Shown piece by piece: positions 38,905 to 48,492 of a stretch of DNA of 64,000 bases. The DNA comes from Allomesorhizobium sp043769475 (lineage in GTDB: Bacteria; Pseudomonadota; Alphaproteobacteria; Rhizobiales; Rhizobiaceae). The translations under genes and the position numbers were made by a program. How positions within the stretch are numbered: position 1 is the stretch's first letter; each line of letters starts with the position of its first letter. The notes beneath the pieces were generated by a model that was given only the letters and a program-made list of their open reading frames with translations, made no database searches and was not told the origin of the DNA. The stretch lies in the NCBI RefSeq assembly GCF_043769475.1, contig NZ_CP171729.1, positions 4,650,001 to 4,714,000 on the forward strand, in the 5' to 3' direction.

Positions 38905-39876
38905 ATGCCCGTTGCAGATGACGTCGCGAAGTTCGTATCCGACGCATACGATATCGGTGAGGTCACCGTTTGAAACCTGTTGAACCGCGGGTTCAACGAC
39001 ACATACGAGCTTAGTACACAGGCAGGTCGGCGTTTTGTGCTCCGCATTGCAAATCGCCGTACGCGTAAAGAACAAATCTCGACTACGAGACAGCATTTTT
39101 GACGTATCTCGATGGATGCAAAGTTCCGGTCGCTGCGCCGGTTACTGCGCGAGATGGCCGGCACTGGCGTTTGGGTTCCTTTGCAGAAGGCCCGCGACCG
39201 GTCACGTTGTTCCATTTCCTGCCGGGGCGAACCGCGCGTCAAGGCTCCCCGCCCGACGCATATGCGCAAGGACGAACCTTGGCCGAGGTCCATCGGGCCG
39301 GCCAATCGTATGCAGGTCCTGCAAGTCGGTTTCGAAGCTCGAGTTCCAGCACCTCGCGGCCCGCCCACTCGCTGCCCTTCTCACCCTCCGAACGATTGAG
39401 GCCGCACATCGCGACTACTTTGCAGCACTTGTGCCACGGCTGGGGGAGCAGTTGGACGCGGCTAAAAGCGCGCTCGCATGGGGTCACTGCCACGGTGATT
39501 GCCATGGGTTCAATGCCAGGATTACAGAGAGCGGCTCACTAGGCCGGGCGGCTGCCTTCTTCGACTTCGACGACGGCGGTCCCGGTTGGTTGGATACGAT
39601 CTGGCGGTTTATCTCTGGAACAAGGCGCTCAATCCCGCCACCCTGAATCTCTGGCCCTCATTTCTGCAAGGCTATCGGAGCGTTCTCCCGCTTGCGTCGA
39701 AAGATCTCGATGCGACGGTTTTGTTCGTCCCCATCCGACACATCTGGCTGCTCGGAGAGTACGCTGCCAATGCATCTATATGGGGTCTTGATCACCTGTC
39801 GACGGCGTGGCTGGATAGACAGGTGGCCTTTCTGCGCAATTGGGAGGAACAACATCTCCTGACACGTCTCTTCTGA
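38905..39876 (+). pseudogene. Aminoglycoside/homoserine phosphotransferase-like gene, heavily decayed
   Basis: The order of motifs is that of an intact APH-fold kinase: NLLNRGFNDTYEL, RRFVLRIANR, VTLFHFLPGR, the catalytic loop HGDCHGFN and the metal site AFFDFDDGGPGW, then DLAVYLWNKALN and a helical end. They are spread over different frames, with an in-frame TGA at 38971-38973 and shifts near 39075, 39335 and 39593. At least four lesions show a long-dead gene. It is bracketed by the direct repeats at 38730 and 39903. Confidence 0.75.
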
Positions 39877-39902
39877 TAAAAAACCTTGGGCGCTTGGCGG
39901 GA

Positions 39903-39949
39903 AGTGCTGAAAATTCGCCCAAATTCCCCGAGAGACGGTCACGGCAGGC
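39903..39949 (+). repeat. Imperfect direct repeat, right copy
   Basis: AGTGCTGAAAATTC-GC-CCAAATT, then GAGAGACGGTCACGGCAGGC. It starts 27 bp after the end of the phosphotransferase remnant and pairs with 38730-38773. Confidence 0.6.
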
Positions 39950-40246
39950 TGGCAATGTCCGACGAAGAAGGATTCGGCAAAACCATAATGAGGGGCCAGC
40001 CCAACCCATCCTTCGCCACTTCGCGGACCGCCTGCTTGTCTCCCGATGCGTGGAACCCATCCCCCCGAGTTCAAAGCCGCCCCATGCCAGTTTACGCCGA
40101 AGGTTGAGTAAATCGGCGGCCAGTTGCACGTGTCCATAACGGCCGTACAAAGGACGAAATAGCGGCTGACGTTCTGGTCCTGTTAAGGTAAAGCACCCCG
40201 CCCTCATCGGCGAAAAAATGAACTTATTTGGCATTGGAGTTCGACT
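39950..40246. other. Non-coding or unrecognised stretch
   Basis: Open frames exist on both strands, but none has a recognisable motif or a convincing ribosome-binding site. A minus-strand frame across 39776-40210 has the look of an unknown decayed coding sequence. Nothing else can be supported. Confidence 0.4.
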
Positions 40247-40315
40247 CTGGGGAAACAACAAACCGACGGTAAAGCGCAGGCAAAGACTTGGATCGCGGTA
40301 GGCGTTCTGGCGGCA

Positions 40316-40627
40316 ATGGTCGCCGGGTGCACGACCGCGCCCGGCGAATATGCGGCCACGCTCTCGAACCAAGACCCAAAATGGCAGTCGCCGCAGTGCG
40401 AAGAAATCCGCGTGCAGGCGTTGAACTATAAGGAGAGGAACCTCAACTGGGCGGCCGGTGCCTTGATCGGCCCGTATGGGCTTGCGCTCGTGGCAGCCGG
40501 CAAGGAGCACCAGGAAAAGCAACGAAGGCTATTCGCCCGCGAGATGCATATGCGATGCTCAAGCCTGCCATTGCCGAAGAATCTGCAGATCAACCACTCG
40601 ACCGCGCGAAAGAGCAATTCAAGCTAG
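40316..40627 (+). CDS. Small putative lipoprotein
   Basis: The 103-codon frame starting at this ATG begins MVAGCTTAPGEY, i.e. within a lipobox. Upstream in the same frame (from about 40247) are KAQAKTWIAVGVLAAMVAGC, a complete lipoprotein leader with positive N-region and VAGC box, but the only upstream initiator is a CTG. Either translation starts at a rare codon or the true start was lost. The mature part (about 98 residues) has one further hydrophobic segment, NWAAGALIGPYGLALVAAG. No family recognised. Confidence 0.45.
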   Translation: MVAGCTTAPGEYAATLSNQDPKWQSPQCEEIRVQALNYKERNLNWAAGALIGPYGLALVAAGKEHQEKQRRLFAREMHMRCSSLPLPKNLQINHSTARKSNSS

Positions 40628-40953
40628 GGCATGCCTTGCCGCGTGGGCGGGTCGTCTAATCGCTCGGCCGTCAAGGGGGTGAGTGCAAGGCAGTCGTCCT
40701 TTCTGTTCATGCTCGTTCGTTCGTATGCCGGGTACAGGGTCGTCTACGCGGTCGATGCAAAGATCGCCGCAGGATGAGTTTCGCAGGTGAGATCTTCCTA
40801 TGTTCGTTGCGCAATCTGCTTAACGAAGCAGTTGCTTCCCGCTTCGCGGAATGATCTCAGCCACGTCCCGGCAGGGACGGCTCGGTGCGTCCTGTAAGAA
40901 CGCTATTGGTTGAATGGCCTGAAGAAAATCGTCGTGGTCGAGCGTCTGCAGGA
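40628..40953. other. Non-coding flank downstream of the IS110 transposase
   Basis: No gene is visible. Part of this stretch must belong to the right end of the IS110-family element, but that family usually lacks terminal inverted repeats and no boundary could be fixed by eye. Confidence 0.4.
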
Positions 40954-41982
40954 TCAGGCGGCGGGCGTTCCTCCGTGCGGATCGAACAGCTCGCCCGTCC
41001 GGAGCATCGCATGCATGATCACTGCCAGCTTGCGCGCCAGGGCCACGGCGGCTCGTTTGAAGCCGAGCCGTTCTTTGAGCTCCAACGCCCAGGTTCGCAG
41101 GGTGCTGGTATCCGTCGACCGGTTCAGGATGACCGCGGCCGCTTCGTATAGCAGTCCGCGCAACTGATTGTCGCCACGGCGCGAGATATGGCCGTCATTA
41201 TCGACTTCGCCGGACTGGTAGCGTCTCGGGGTCAGGCCTACCCATGCGCCCACGGCGCGCGAGTTTCTGAAGTTCGCCGGATCCTCCACGGCCGCGGCAA
41301 AGGCGGTGGCTGTGACGGTGCCGACACCGGGCACCGACATGAGCAGACGGCAGTGCTGGTCTTCACGAGCCATCGCGGCCAGTTGCTTGCTCAGCTCTGC
41401 TATCTGATATCGGATATTGCTCCATGCCCGAAGCATTGGCACGACGATGCGCGCCAGCTTTGCTTCGCCCTGCAGAAGATCGTGAACGTTGCGCTCGAAC
41501 ACGCTGCCGGCACCCTTGGGCACAACAAGGCCGAACGTCTTCATCAATCCGCGGATTTGGTTGGATATCTGCAAACGCATCTTGAGAAGCTGGCGCCGCG
41601 CGGTGATCAGCGTGCGGATCAGCATGCTATCGAAACCTTTGACCCGAACCTCTCGGTAGAAGCCGACCTCGGCCAGATGTGCCAGGCCATCGGCATCGTT
41701 CGCATCGGTCTTGTTCGCGGCCATGTCGAGCGCGGCCTTGGCATGCCGCGCGTCGATGCAGATCACCGGCAGCCCCTCTGCCATCAGCGCATGGTAGAAC
41801 CACACCGACAGCGGCCCCGTCTCGAATACCACCCGCCGCACATCGGGTGCGCGCTTGCGGATCAGCGCCGCGAGCAGTTGCGGGTCGGACGCGCACTTGC
41901 CCCGCCAAATCCTCTTGCCGTCCTGCCGGATCGATATTGCCGTCTCTTTCATGGATACGTCGAGACCGATATACTGCTCCAT
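40954..41982 (-). mobile_element. IS110-family insertion sequence transposase, intact
   Basis: A 342-residue transposase. The N-terminal DEDD RuvC-like domain shows D8 (YIGLDVS), E54 (VVFETGPL) and D93/D96 (NKTDANDADG). The C-terminal Transposase_20 domain contains LLMSVPGVGTVTATAF and GLTPRRYQSGEVDNDGHISRRGD. Nothing is broken, so the element may still be active. IS110-family enzymes are guided by a structured bridge RNA from the non-coding end of the element; the region just 5' of this gene is strongly structured. Only the transposase is given as the span because the element ends are not visible. Confidence 0.92.
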
Positions 41983-42055
41983 GGCTGTCCTCCGTTCGAT
42001 GCCTGGGCCCGGTGTCCATCGTGAGCCCGTTCTTCATCCTATCGGGGGACAGCCA
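41982..42055 (-). promoter_or_regulatory. Stem that masks the IS110 transposase ribosome-binding site
   Basis: On the minus strand CGGAGGACAGCCA (41994-41982), which holds the Shine-Dalgarno GGAGG and touches the ATG, pairs with TGGCTGTCCCCCG (42055-42043) with one mismatch, around a 48-nt loop. Such pairing limits transposase translation and could also be part of the bridge RNA of the element. Confidence 0.55.
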
Positions 42056-42311
42056 GCCGGCTAGAGCTCCGAACATCGCCGCCACAGCTTTGGTGGCCAC
42101 CGCTCCCGCGATTACGTCATGTTTGTTAAATGTATGCTCGCCTTAGAGCGCGTTTGAGAAGTGCATTCCCAGCATGAATTTGGTGTGATTCATTGGGTGT
42201 CGGTTTGATTTGGAGGCCGACACGCTGAGCATAGAATGGCCGAGCAGCTGTGGAATGCAGGCTAAATACATATTGTAGGAAAGGTCGTTTCGACCGATTT
42301 CAGGTTAGGCC
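42056..42311. other. Intergenic stretch with a possible remnant of another IS end
   Basis: Contains GAGCGCGTTTGAGAAGTGC (near 42147) followed by an A+T-richer stretch and a GTGTCGG...CCGACAC inverted repeat at about 42198-42228. The pattern resembles a truncated IS terminus, but no transposase fragment is recognisable. Confidence 0.3.
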
Positions 42312-43004
42312 ATGAATCAGGAAATCCGGCTTTTTGGCGCTATTGCGGTCCGACCCGCCGTCCTTGCTCTCGTATCCCAATTCGAAACGGCCACAGGATT
42401 TACGGTTGCCGTCAAGTGGGAGCTCAATCCGACAGTAAAGAAGCAGATTGAAGCTGGGGAACCTTTTGACCTCGTCATCACCAATCCGAACCTGGTTCAA
42501 GATCTGACCGCGTTGGGAAAGGTCAAGGCGGGGAGCCAGGCAGCGTTTGGCCGGATAGCAATGGGGGTGGCGGCCAGGGCAGGCAGCCGAGCGCTCGACA
42601 TTGGGTCCGTGGAAGCGTTCTTACATGCGTTGAAGAACGCCAGATCAATCGCCTACGCCAGCGAAGGAACCAGCGGTGGCTACTTCTCCGGTTTGCTGGA
42701 ACGCCTGGGAATAGCCTATGAGGTGAAACCCAAGTTGGTGGCCGTACCAGGAGGGCAGACAGCGGCGGCCGTAGGCCGCGGGGAAGCCGAGCTGGGGGTC
42801 GTTCCCGTGACTTCGATTCTCGCTGCCGCTCCCGAGGTCATGCTTGTCGGTCGGTTTCCGGCAGAGCTCCAAAGTTACATCGACTTCGCCATCGGCATCA
42901 GCGCCGATGCAACGGACGCAGAGGCTGCCAGGCAGCTGTCGGAATTCCTGATGTCGGCGGCCGTTGATGACATCTTGGCGGCAAAGGGCGTCGAGCGCCG
43001 CTAA
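42312..43004 (+). CDS. ModA-like type 2 periplasmic-binding-fold protein lacking a signal peptide
   Basis: A 230-residue protein with the molybdate-binding-protein fold pattern: IRLFGAIAVRPAVLALVSQFE at the start, then LVITNPNLVQDL, AYASEGTSGGYFSGLLERLGI and GEAELGVVPVTSIL. Classical ModA is exported, but here the fold begins at residue 4 with no leader. Members of this type in rhizobia are single genes; they may work as cytoplasmic sensors or be defective. The upstream region is of IS origin, so an original 5' end could have been lost. Confidence 0.75.
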   Translation: MNQEIRLFGAIAVRPAVLALVSQFETATGFTVAVKWELNPTVKKQIEAGEPFDLVITNPNLVQDLTALGKVKAGSQAAFGRIAMGVAARAGSRALDIGSVEAFLHALKNARSIAYASEGTSGGYFSGLLERLGIAYEVKPKLVAVPGGQTAAAVGRGEAELGVVPVTSILAAAPEVMLVGRFPAELQSYIDFAIGISADATDAEAARQLSEFLMSAAVDDILAAKGVERR

Positions 43005-43042
43005 AGGCGGCTTACGGCCGTCGGCTTGCCGAAACTAATCCG

Positions 43043-43975
43043 TCATCCCTCGGCATCGTCCAGGAACGCCTTCATCTCGGCCAGGATCCATGTCCGGAAG
43101 GCGCTGACCTTCGGCGCGTTGCGGCGCGCTTCGGGATAGGCCAGCCAGTAGGCGTGGCCATCGTTGCAGACGAGATCGAAGGGCTGGAGAAGCCTTCCGG
43201 CGGCAAGATCGGCGGCGAAGAAGGCGGGCGTCAGCAAGGCCACGCCGCCGCCTGCGATCGCCACGCCGGCCTCGAGCGACTGCGAGCCCATGCGGCTGCG
43301 CGTCCGGTTCCGCAGCCCGTCGGTCGGCACGCCCGCCTCGGTCAGCCACTGCGTCCACCACGGGTCGTCGGGATCGACGATCGGCAGCCGCAGAAGGTCG
43401 GCGGGCTCCTTCACCCCGCCAATGCTTTCGGCGAGCTTCGGGCTCAGCATCGGCGTGAAGGCGGTATACATCAGGAGGTGCGTCGCCAGCCCCGGCCATT
43501 TGCCGCCGCCGGCGCGGATCGCCACGTCGATTTCCTGCTGCGCGAAATCGACGAAACGCGGCGATGTATCGAGGCGCACCGCGAGCGTCGGATGCGCCAT
43601 CTGGAAGGAGCCGAGGTGCTGCGCCAGCCAGTGCGACGCGAAGGTCTGGACGGTGCTGATCGACAGTGTGCCCTGCGCGCCGCTGCGGCCCGAGGCCCAG
43701 GCAGAGGCGATCGTCTCGAACGCCTCGGTAATCGCTGGTGCCAGCTTTTGGCCCGCCTCCGTCAGCGCCACCTGGCGCGGCCGGCGCAGGAAAAGCGGCG
43801 CGCCGAACCGCTCCTCCAGCACCTTGACCTGATAGCTGACCGCTGCCTGCGTCATGCCGAGTTCGTCCGCGGCCCTGGTGAAGCTCATATGCCGCGCGGC
43901 AGCCTCGAAAGCCCGGAGCGCCTGGAGCGGGGGAAGCGGAGCGGTCGGCGGGAGCGGAGGGCGATGCGAAGCCAT
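43043..43975 (-). CDS. LysR-family transcriptional regulator (GcvA-like)
   Basis: A 310-residue regulator: LQALRAFEAAARHMSFTRAA and MTQAAVSYQVKVLEERFG form the winged helix-turn-helix, followed by a GcvA-type effector domain (STVQTFASHWLAQHLG). It is divergent from the DUF1127 gene, with 98 bp between them. Intact, unlike the LysR gene at 37.8 kb. Target unknown. Confidence 0.9.
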   Translation of the reverse strand: MASHRPPLPPTAPLPPLQALRAFEAAARHMSFTRAADELGMTQAAVSYQVKVLEERFGAPLFLRRPRQVALTEAGQKLAPAITEAFETIASAWASGRSGAQGTLSISTVQTFASHWLAQHLGSFQMAHPTLAVRLDTSPRFVDFAQQEIDVAIRAGGGKWPGLATHLLMYTAFTPMLSPKLAESIGGVKEPADLLRLPIVDPDDPWWTQWLTEAGVPTDGLRNRTRSRMGSQSLEAGVAIAGGGVALLTPAFFAADLAAGRLLQPFDLVCNDGHAYWLAYPEARRNAPKVSAFRTWILAEMKAFLDDAEG

Positions 43976-44073
43976 GATGGATTAAGCTGCCTTATGTATG
44001 CCGATCGATGTTTAATTGGAAACTAGCGTCTTTCGGGGCCAGATTGAAGGCCAACGGATAAAGGGAGCAACCC

Positions 44074-44277
44074 TTGAAAAGGTTGGTCGACACGATGGCA
44101 AACACGGCACAATTGGACCGGGCTCATGACGGATCCCTGCATTCATGGCTGGCGGCCTTCCTCACGAAACGAAACCGGCGCGCCCGCGGAGCCCTCCTCG
44201 ACGTCAGGGAACTTCCGGACCACCTCAAGCGCGACATGGGTTTTCTCGACGGAAATCCTGTCGGCCGGGGAAAGTGA
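44074..44277 (+). CDS. DUF1127 small protein
   Basis: A 67-residue basic protein ending in the DUF1127/YjiS pattern (ALLDVRELPDHLKRDMGF). Small DUF1127 proteins affect phosphate, carbon and RNA metabolism in alphaproteobacteria. A GGGAGCAACCC-type ribosome-binding site precedes the ATG. Its divergent LysR gene may regulate it. Confidence 0.7.
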   Translation: MKRLVDTMANTAQLDRAHDGSLHSWLAAFLTKRNRRARGALLDVRELPDHLKRDMGFLDGNPVGRGK

Positions 44278-44346
44278 AGGGCGTCGCGGTGACCGCGGAG
44301 CGGGTGGAAATTCTTTTGATAGTTGCCCGAGACGCCGAAGCTGCTC

Positions 44347-44402
44347 TCCTCTCCCCGTCACTATACGGGGAGAGGATGCCGGCAGGCAGGTGAGGGGCAG
44401 CG
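44347..44402. repeat. Short palindromic repeat
   Basis: TCCTCTCCCCGT (44347-44358) pairs with ACGGGGAGAGGA (44365-44376), followed by GGTGAGGGGCAGCGCC. The rest of the 317-bp gap between the DUF1127 and CAP genes (44278-44594) contains nothing recognisable apart from a small CTCCCTTGCGGGAG stem at about 44436. Confidence 0.75.
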
Positions 44403-44594
44403 CCGACCTCGCTAATGCTCGCTAAAGCTGCCGATCTCCCTTGCGGGAGATGGCCGGCGGGCCAAAGGGCCAGTCGCAGAAGAGCCGACGACGCCACCCT
44501 GCCCGGCAAATGCCACAATGAACGTTATTCCGGAAACCCGGCATTAGCGGTTTGGGCCGAAAATGCTCCTGATCGATAACAACCGGGGACGTTC

Positions 44595-45083
44595 ATGCCG
44601 GATTCTCACTCTCCCGCCGTTGGGCGGCGTCTTGCTCCTGTGGCGGCGCTTTGCGCCTCGCTCGCTCTCGCCGCCTGCCAGACCGGCGGGTCCGTCGGCG
44701 AAACTGGCGGCGCATCGTCTTCCGGCGTTTCCTATCTCACCGAGATACGCACCTCGCACGGCCTGCCGCCGCTCGCCTACGACGCGAAGCTGGAGCAGGC
44801 CGCCCTGCAGCAGGCCGCCTTTATGGCGCGGTCGGGCCGCATGGAGCACACCACCGGCTGGGGCAAGGATTTCGGTCGGCGCATGAAAAAGAACGGCGTC
44901 GACGCCCCCGCGGCGGAAAACATCGCCCAGGGCCGCATGGACATGGACCGGCTGTTTTCCATGTGGATGGACTCTTCCGGCCACCGCAAAAACATGCTCG
45001 ACCCGCGCTTCAACCGCTTCGGCCTTGCCTATGCCGGCGAGGCGGACGGCCGCAAATACTGGGCGCTGGTCGTCGGCAGGTAG
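44595..45083 (+). CDS. CAP-domain (SCP/PR1-like) lipoprotein
   Basis: A 162-residue protein. The leader ends in a lipobox (ASLALAAC, Cys28). The CAP domain shows YLTEIRTSHGLPPLAYDAKLEQAA, AENIAQG and WMDSSGHRKNMLDPRFNRFG, the usual signature of bacterial SCP proteins, which are thought to bind lipids or peptidoglycan-derived ligands in the envelope. Convergent with the SorC-type regulator gene. Confidence 0.88.
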   Translation: MPDSHSPAVGRRLAPVAALCASLALAACQTGGSVGETGGASSSGVSYLTEIRTSHGLPPLAYDAKLEQAALQQAAFMARSGRMEHTTGWGKDFGRRMKKNGVDAPAAENIAQGRMDMDRLFSMWMDSSGHRKNMLDPRFNRFGLAYAGEADGRKYWALVVGR

Positions 45084-45113
45084 TTTTCCCGGCTCATCTG
45101 AATCTCGCGCAAC

Positions 45114-46070
45114 CTAGGCCGCAAGCAGCGCGGCGGCGGTGCGTTCGTCGGTGATCAGGCCGTTGACCAGCCGCCTGGTCGCGGCGGCCAGGATGCCGGC
45201 GACCTTGCGCTCGCCCATCGCCAGTGCGACCACCAGCGACTTTTCGCGCGACGGCAGCGGCGCGGAGGCGACGCGGTCGTTGGTGATGCCCTCGATCAGC
45301 TTGCCTTCGCGGTCGAACGCCCAGCCGACGATCTCACCCACCGCGCCGGCTTTCTGCAGCGCCTTCAGCTCGGCCTCGGTGATGAAGCCGTCCTCGTAGA
45401 GCGGCGCCTTCGGGCCGAGATCGCCGATGCCGACAAAGGTCACGTCGGCCTCGGCGGCGAGCGCCAGGGTCGGCTGGATCAGCGGTTGGCTGTGTAGCAT
45501 CTTGCGCTCCTCCGGCGAGGAGGCGATGGCCGGCAGCGGCATCGGAAACGAGCGCGCCTTGATCTTGTCGGCCATGGTGAAGATGACGTTGTAGAAGGCC
45601 GCCGAACCGTCCGGCGAAATGTTGCCGGTCAGCGAAACGACCTTGTGCTGCGGGCACTCCATCGCCGGCAGCTGTTCGATCGCCGCCTTCAGCGTGCGCC
45701 CGGTGCCGATCGCCATGACGATCGGCTCGACCGAGCGCAGCCGCCGCTCGATCTCGGCCGCCGCGGCCTCGGCGATGCCGAGCGTCGTCGAGTTCGAGGC
45801 CGGGTCGCTCGGCGCCACCTCGACTAGGTCGAGCGCGAAACGCACCTTGAGTTTCGCCGCGAGGTCCAGGCAATTGGCTATGGGATGGTCGACACGGACC
45901 TTGATCAGCCCTTCCGAAACCGCGAGCGAGACCAGCCGCTGCGCGGTCTGGCGCGAGACGCCGAGCTTCGCCGCGATCTGGTCCTGCGTGTTGCCCGCAA
46001 CATAATAGAGCCAGCCGGCGCGCGCCGCTTCATCAAGCCTGGTTGTGACGGTCTCCTGCCGGAAATTCAT
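45114..46070 (-). CDS. SorC/DeoR-type sugar-binding transcriptional regulator
   Basis: A 318-residue regulator. The N-terminal helix-turn-helix (AARAGWLYYVAGNTQDQIAAKL, SRQTAQRLVSLAVSEGLI) precedes a sugar-phosphate-isomerase-like effector domain (GTGRTLKAAIEQLP). The start at 46070 (MNFRQETVTTRL) matches the family's usual N-terminus. Members named SmoC sit beside rhizobial sorbitol/mannitol genes, so this is the probable regulator of the smo operon at 28-35 kb, from which the plastic region now separates it. Confidence 0.88.
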   Translation of the reverse strand: MNFRQETVTTRLDEAARAGWLYYVAGNTQDQIAAKLGVSRQTAQRLVSLAVSEGLIKVRVDHPIANCLDLAAKLKVRFALDLVEVAPSDPASNSTTLGIAEAAAAEIERRLRSVEPIVMAIGTGRTLKAAIEQLPAMECPQHKVVSLTGNISPDGSAAFYNVIFTMADKIKARSFPMPLPAIASSPEERKMLHSQPLIQPTLALAAEADVTFVGIGDLGPKAPLYEDGFITEAELKALQKAGAVGEIVGWAFDREGKLIEGITNDRVASAPLPSREKSLVVALAMGERKVAGILAAATRRLVNGLITDERTAAALLAA

Positions 46071-46345
46071 GCAGCCGCGCCCCGAATCGAAAAGGTCAGC
46101 CGATTCCATGCTCCGAAAGCACGGGAACAAAGCCCTGACCCAACCGATGTCATATTCGCAGGGAACGGGCTTGCGCGCAATTGTCAATCACGAGAGCATT
46201 TGTTCGCTTCATACACCGAGGTCGACATCTACCAGATATTGCCATCGGGGGCGTTCAGCCCACCGCCGCGACCATCCTGAGTCGACATCCCGGTTTATCT
46301 CCTGGAGCAAACCTTCTATGAAACTTTCCCTGAAGGGAGCCCCGC

Positions 46346-46981
46346 ATGAAGCCCAAGGCAGTCTACTGGGACATGGACGGCACGCTGATCGACAGCGAGC
46401 CGCTGCACGAGCAGGCGCTGATCGCCGTGCTGAAGAGCCGGGGCATCACGCCGCCGGCCAATCTGCACAACCGCGTGGTCGGGATCGCGGCGCGCCCGGT
46501 CTACGAGATGATGCGCGAGGAGTTCGGCCTGGACCTGCCTTTCGACGACTGGATCCTGCGCAAATATGTCTACTACATGGAGCATGCCGCGCAGCTAAAG
46601 CCGCGCCCGGGCGCGATAGAGGTATTCCGCGACCTGAAGGCAGCCGGCGTGGCGCAGGCCGTGGTGTCGAATTCCGACCGGCTGATCGTCGAGGTCAATC
46701 TGCGCATGATCGGGATCGATGCGCCGGGCATCAAGACCGTGACCCGCAACGATGTGCGCGCCGGCAAGCCCGACCCTGAGCCCTTCATGCGCGCCGCCTA
46801 TCTGACCGGCGTGGAGCCGGCGGAAAGCTGCGTGATCGAAGACAGCCCGACAGGCGCCACGGCGGGCGTCGCCGCCGGCATGCAGACCCTGTTCTGGCCG
46901 CAGCAGACGATGACAGGGCCCGATGGCTCTGTTCACATGGGCAGCCTCGAGGCGCTGCGGACGTATCTGGAACTGGATTGA
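46346..46981 (+). CDS. HAD-superfamily phosphatase
   Basis: A 211-residue HAD subfamily IA hydrolase: nucleophile and acid in VYWDMDGTLIDSE (D9, D11), motif II VVSNSDR, Lys in RAGKPDPEPF and acid motif VIEDSPTGATAG. Related to 2-deoxyglucose-6-phosphate and sugar-phosphate phosphatases. Divergent from the SorC-type gene (275 bp), so probably part of the same polyol regulon. Confidence 0.88.
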   Translation: MKPKAVYWDMDGTLIDSEPLHEQALIAVLKSRGITPPANLHNRVVGIAARPVYEMMREEFGLDLPFDDWILRKYVYYMEHAAQLKPRPGAIEVFRDLKAAGVAQAVVSNSDRLIVEVNLRMIGIDAPGIKTVTRNDVRAGKPDPEPFMRAAYLTGVEPAESCVIEDSPTGATAGVAAGMQTLFWPQQTMTGPDGSVHMGSLEALRTYLELD

Positions 46982-47019
46982 CCGAATTCGCGATCCGCGT
47001 TGCCGGCCTGGAGAGAGGA

Positions 47020-47784
47020 TCAATTGCGGTAGGCGGGCTCCTGCTCGTCGAGGATCGCCTTCAGCTCCGACAGATGCCGCTCGGCCTGGCCGGGATAATC
47101 GTCCATTTCGCTGGCCGCTTTTTCGGCGATCTCGTCGGGCAGAACGCGCAGAGGGCGTCCGGTCCATAGCGCCTTGATGTAGGTTTCACAGGCGCGCTCG
47201 AAATAATAGAGCTGGTTGAAGGCGTCGGCGACGTTCTTGCCGATCACCATCACGCCGTGATTGCCCATGACCATCACCTTGACCCTGGGATCGGCGAGCA
47301 GCTTCGAGCAGCGCTCGCCTTCTTCCTCGAAGGCGAGCCCGCCATAGTGACCGTCGACGACATGGCGGTTGAAGAACATCGCCGAATTCTGGTCGATCGG
47401 CGGAAGCCGAGAATCGGCCAGCGATGCCAGCACCGTCGCGTGGATGGAATGGACATGCATGACACAGCGCGCATGGCGGCAGTTGCGGTGGACCGCGCCG
47501 TGCAGGCCCCAGGCGGTCGGATCGGGCGCGTTCGGCCCGCTCATCGTTTCGGGATCGTTGGCGTCGATCAGGAGAAGATCGCTCGCCTTGATGCGCGAGA
47601 AATGCACCTGGTTAGGGTTCATCAGGAATTGTGAGCCGTTATCGTTCACGGCCAGCGAAAAATGGTTGGCCACCGCCTCGTGCATGTTCAGCCTGGCCGT
47701 CCAGCGGAAGGCGCAGGCAAGATCGACGCGCTCCTCGTGGAACGGGAGATTGGTGCGGGGTTCGTGCAGGCGGGCGACAGTCAT
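47020..47784 (-). CDS. Class II aldolase/adducin-family protein
   Basis: A 254-residue protein with the class II aldolase fold: zinc-ligand motif MHVHSIHATVLAS and the later NHGVMVIGKNVADAF. Family members include L-fuculose-phosphate and L-ribulose-5-phosphate-acting enzymes. It is convergent with the HAD gene and 69 bp downstream-oriented from ureG. Substrate not determined. Confidence 0.85.
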   Translation of the reverse strand: MTVARLHEPRTNLPFHEERVDLACAFRWTARLNMHEAVANHFSLAVNDNGSQFLMNPNQVHFSRIKASDLLLIDANDPETMSGPNAPDPTAWGLHGAVHRNCRHARCVMHVHSIHATVLASLADSRLPPIDQNSAMFFNRHVVDGHYGGLAFEEEGERCSKLLADPRVKVMVMGNHGVMVIGKNVADAFNQLYYFERACETYIKALWTGRPLRVLPDEIAEKAASEMDDYPGQAERHLSELKAILDEQEPAYRN

Positions 47785-47853
47785 GGCGTTTTTCCTCGTG
47801 CCCGTGGATGATGCCGCGCCCGATTGCCAGCGGCAACCGCATATGGCCTGATG

Positions 47854-48481
<628 letters not shown>

Positions 48482-48492
<11 letters not shown>

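Noticed and set aside
47020..47784. Class II aldolase gene as part of the urease operon
   Set aside because: It is on the same strand 69 bp after ureG, but its family has no link to urease; context with the HAD and SorC-type genes is at least as good.
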